From the NCBI RefSeq assembly GCF_900100045.1, contig NZ_FNEA01000021.1, forward strand, positions 21,496-85,495: 64,000 nucleotides of DNA, in the 5' to 3' direction. Made by a program: the position numbers and the translations under genes. This DNA is from Paracoccus denitrificans. Its GTDB lineage: Bacteria > Pseudomonadota > Alphaproteobacteria > Rhodobacterales > Rhodobacteraceae. Positions 61,265-64,000 of this stretch are shown here, in pieces; position 1 is the first letter of the stretch; every line of letters begins with the position of its first letter. The notes beneath the pieces were generated by a model, which saw nothing but the letters and a program-made list of their open reading frames with translations, did no database searches and had not been told where the DNA came from.

Positions 61265-62526
61265 ACAGCCAAGGACAAGCCATGACCCTTCCCGACCGTG
61301 CCGCGATCGAGGCGATGGATGCGCAGGACCCGCTGCGCCACTTGCGCGACGCATTCATCCTGTCCCCGGACGAGGTCTATCTGGACGGCAACTCCCTGGG
61401 CGTCCCGACCCGCGCCGCGCAAGAGGAACTGCTGCGCGCTGCCCGGGACGAGTGGGGCGGCGAGTTGATCCGCAGCTGGAACAGCGCCGGCTGGTTCGAC
61501 CTGCCCATCGAGCTGGGCGACCGCATCGGGGGGCTGATCGGTGCGGCGCCGGGGCAGGTGGTGGTGGCGGACACCACTTCGGTGAACATCTACAAGGCGC
61601 TGCATGCCGCCATGGGCCTGCGGCCGGGGCGCAAGACCGTCGTCGCGGAAAGCGGCAGTTTCCCGACCGATCTCTATATCGCCGAGGGCGTGGTCTCGAC
61701 CCTGCCCGGCGCGCGGCTGCAGCTGGAGGGCGTGGACGGCGCGACCATCGAGGACATGCTGGACGCCGATGTCGCCGCCGTGCTGGTCAACCATGTGAAC
61801 TACAAGACCGGCGAATTGCGCGACATGGCCGCACTGACCGCCCGCATCCACGCGGCGGGCGCCGTCGCCGTCTGGGATCTGTGCCATTCGGCCGGTGCGC
61901 TGCCGGTGGAACTGGACGCGGCCGGGGCGGATTTTGCCGTGGGCTGCACCTACAAATACCTGAACGGCGGGCCGGGCTCGCCCGCCTTCGTCTATGCCGC
62001 GCACCGGCATCAGGGGCAGGCGCGCCAGCCGCTCAGTGGTTGGTGGGGCCATGCCCGGCCCTTTGCCTTCGAGACGGGTTACGAGGGCGATCCCGGTATT
62101 CGCCGCTTTCAATGCGGCACCCAGCCGATCCTGTCGATGCGGGCGCTGAAGGGTGCGCTGTCGATCTGGGACGGGGTGGACATGGCCGTGCTGCGGGCGA
62201 AAAGCCTGGCGCTGACCGGCCTGTTCATCCGGCTGGTCGAGGCGCGCTGCGCCGGTCTGGGGCTGGAGCTGGAAAGCCCGCGCGACGATGCCCAGCGCGG
62301 CAGCCAGGTCGCCTTTCGCCACGATCATGCCTGGCCGGTGATGCAGGCGCTGATCGCCCGCGGCGTGATCGGCGATTTTCGCGCACCTTCGACGCTGCGC
62401 TTCGGCTTTGCGCCGCTTTACCTGCGCCATGTCGATGTGCTGCGCGCGGCCGAGACGCTGGAGGAGGTCCTGAAAGGCGAAAGCTGGACGGACCCGCGCT
62501 TTGCCGCTCGGGCGGCGGTGACCTGA
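61261..62526 (+). CDS. kynU: Kynureninase
   Basis: A 421-residue PLP enzyme that cleaves kynurenine to anthranilate and alanine in tryptophan breakdown. The family start LSPDEVYLDGNSLG, the AVWDLCHSAGALPVEL Asp region, the PLP lysine in FAVGCTYKYLNGGPGS and the late FGFAPLYLRH are all present. An ATG at 61282 is an alternative start; the one at 61261 overlaps the lacI stop. The usual partners kynA and kynB are not adjacent. Confidence 0.92.
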   Translation: MNSQGQAMTLPDRAAIEAMDAQDPLRHLRDAFILSPDEVYLDGNSLGVPTRAAQEELLRAARDEWGGELIRSWNSAGWFDLPIELGDRIGGLIGAAPGQVVVADTTSVNIYKALHAAMGLRPGRKTVVAESGSFPTDLYIAEGVVSTLPGARLQLEGVDGATIEDMLDADVAAVLVNHVNYKTGELRDMAALTARIHAAGAVAVWDLCHSAGALPVELDAAGADFAVGCTYKYLNGGPGSPAFVYAAHRHQGQARQPLSGWWGHARPFAFETGYEGDPGIRRFQCGTQPILSMRALKGALSIWDGVDMAVLRAKSLALTGLFIRLVEARCAGLGLELESPRDDAQRGSQVAFRHDHAWPVMQALIARGVIGDFRAPSTLRFGFAPLYLRHVDVLRAAETLEEVLKGESWTDPRFAARAAVT

Positions 62527-62535
62527 GGGCCTGGC

Positions 62536-63306
62536 CTAGCCTGCCGGCGGACAGATCCGCACCTCGGTGCGCCATTCGGCGCAGCGCCGGACCAGATCCT
62601 CGGGCAGGGGTTGGTCGGTGAAGATCGTGTCCAGTTCGGACAGGCTGGCGATGCGGGCGGGTGCGGGGCGGCCGATCTTGGAATGGTCGGTGACCAGGAA
62701 GGCGCGCCGCGACTGGCGCAGGATGGCGCGGCTGACCCGCACTTCCGCCAGGTCGAAATCCAGCAGATCGCCGTCATGGTCCAGCGCCGAGGTGCCGATG
62801 ACTGCGTAATCCACCTTGAACTGCTCGAAGAACTGGGTGGTGAGTTCCCCCACCAGCCCGCCGTCCGAGCGTCGCAGCGCGCCGCCCGCCACCATGATCT
62901 CGCAGCCCGGATTGGCCAGCAGGATATTGGCGACGTTCATGTTGTTGGTGACGACGGTGATGTTGGAATGGTGGATCAGCGCGCGGGCCACCGCCTCGGT
63001 CGTGGTGCCCAGGTTCAGGATCAGGCTGCAATTGTCGGGAATTTCCGCCGCGCAGGCCGCGCCGATGGCGGCCTTGGCCTCGGCGTTCATGCGCCGCCGC
63101 GCCTCGTAGCCCAGGTTGACCGCGCCGGCGCGCGGCACCGCCCCGCCATGCACGCGGTCCAGAAGGCCCGCCCCCGCCATCTCGCCCAGGTCGCGGCGGA
63201 TCGTCTGCAATGTCACGTCGAAGCGCTGCGCCAGATCGTCGACCAGCACCCGCCCCTCGGCACGGGCGAGTTCCAGGATTTCGTTCTGGCGTATGCTGAG
63301 GGCCAC
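62536..63306 (-). CDS. glpR: DeoR/GlpR-family repressor, probable glycerol regulator
   Basis: A 256-residue DeoR-type regulator. The helix-turn-helix is [20 protein letters not shown], and the sugar-phosphate sensor domain has [14 protein letters not shown] and [17 protein letters not shown]. It is divergent from the glycerol kinase gene, 189 bp away, as expected for a glycerol-3-phosphate-responsive GlpR. It is convergent with kynU. Confidence 0.85.
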   Translation of the reverse strand: MALSIRQNEILELARAEGRVLVDDLAQRFDVTLQTIRRDLGEMAGAGLLDRVHGGAVPRAGAVNLGYEARRRMNAEAKAAIGAACAAEIPDNCSLILNLGTTTEAVARALIHHSNITVVTNNMNVANILLANPGCEIMVAGGALRRSDGGLVGELTTQFFEQFKVDYAVIGTSALDHDGDLLDFDLAEVRVSRAILRQSRRAFLVTDHSKIGRPAPARIASLSELDTIFTDQPLPEDLVRRCAEWRTEVRICPPAG

Positions 63307-63495
63307 GGGGCGCGCTCCATCGGCTGGACCGCGATCACTCTATGCGATCCGGCCCCGCGCGCAAGCGTTCCCTGCGGGACAGGAGGGTGTCGCCGATGTT
63401 CGCATCGCCGGCGATCCGCCCGGAAACGAAAGCCGCTTGACCGGCTGTTTGCCGCGGTGCAGCCTGCCCATCACCCCGGATACAGCAGGCCGCCG

Positions 63496-64000
<505 letters not shown>

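Overview
The window is a GC-rich alphaproteobacterial chromosome segment, most likely from the Rhodobacterales and plausibly Paracoccus. The inference rests on gene content (TamA/TamB pair, FtsK, LolA, ModEABC, Fla2-like FliL-MotE-MotA-FlhA-FliR-FlhB order), the strong GC bias at third codon positions and the dense ATGA/TGATG gene overlaps. No 16S gene is present to confirm it.

Layout: 1-208 is the tail of a glucokinase-like gene; 300-6688 tamA-tamB (outer-membrane assembly); 6767-9977 a MarR-EmrB-EmrA drug-export operon with a palindromic operator; 10083-10979 a Tat-type periplasmic esterase; 11049-14930 an aminotransferase-ftsK operon read leftward; 15059-16384 amidase; 16514-17737 UbiH-type monooxygenase; 17827-18423 lolA; 18438-19016 a lytic-transglycosylase lipoprotein; 19091-22010 modE-modABC for molybdate; 22115-23296 acetyl-CoA acetyltransferase; about 23300-23700 a gene-free stretch with a long hairpin and a candidate structured RNA; 23701-29351 a leftward group (queuosine-precursor transporter, serine hydrolase, phytase-like esterase, MepA, MFS permease, thioesterase); 29494-31823 yggT and recQ; 31931-37184 an RND efflux operon with two adaptor proteins.

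From 37407 to 58008 lies a flagellar cluster: fliF-fliH-fliN-fliP leftward, and fliL-unknown-motE-motA-unknown-flhA-fliR-flhB-fliJ-like rightward. The stator gene motA is cut into two halves (41999-42430 and 52978-53420) by a 10.5-kb integrative element flanked by a 10-bp direct repeat (CCTATCAGGT) that belongs to motA itself. Joining the halves at the repeat restores a 288-residue MotA reading frame.

The inserted element is the most interesting object here. It carries a tyrosine integrase, two divergent ribbon-helix-helix regulators with repeated palindromic operators, several small unknown genes, and a compact head and packaging module (connector, large terminase, HNH nuclease, major capsid, prohead protease, portal) plus an unusual protein with five tandem zinc-binding modules. 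It has no tail, lysis or recognisable replication genes. This resembles the capsid-forming phage-inducible chromosomal islands (cf-PICIs), which build their own heads and borrow helper-phage tails. A decayed prophage is the main alternative. Its site makes it a possible on/off switch for motility.

Right of the flagellar genes are a TetR regulator, two tandem I78-inhibitor-like lipoproteins, a LacI-kynureninase operon, and a GlpR-type repressor divergent from a glycerol kinase gene that runs off the window.
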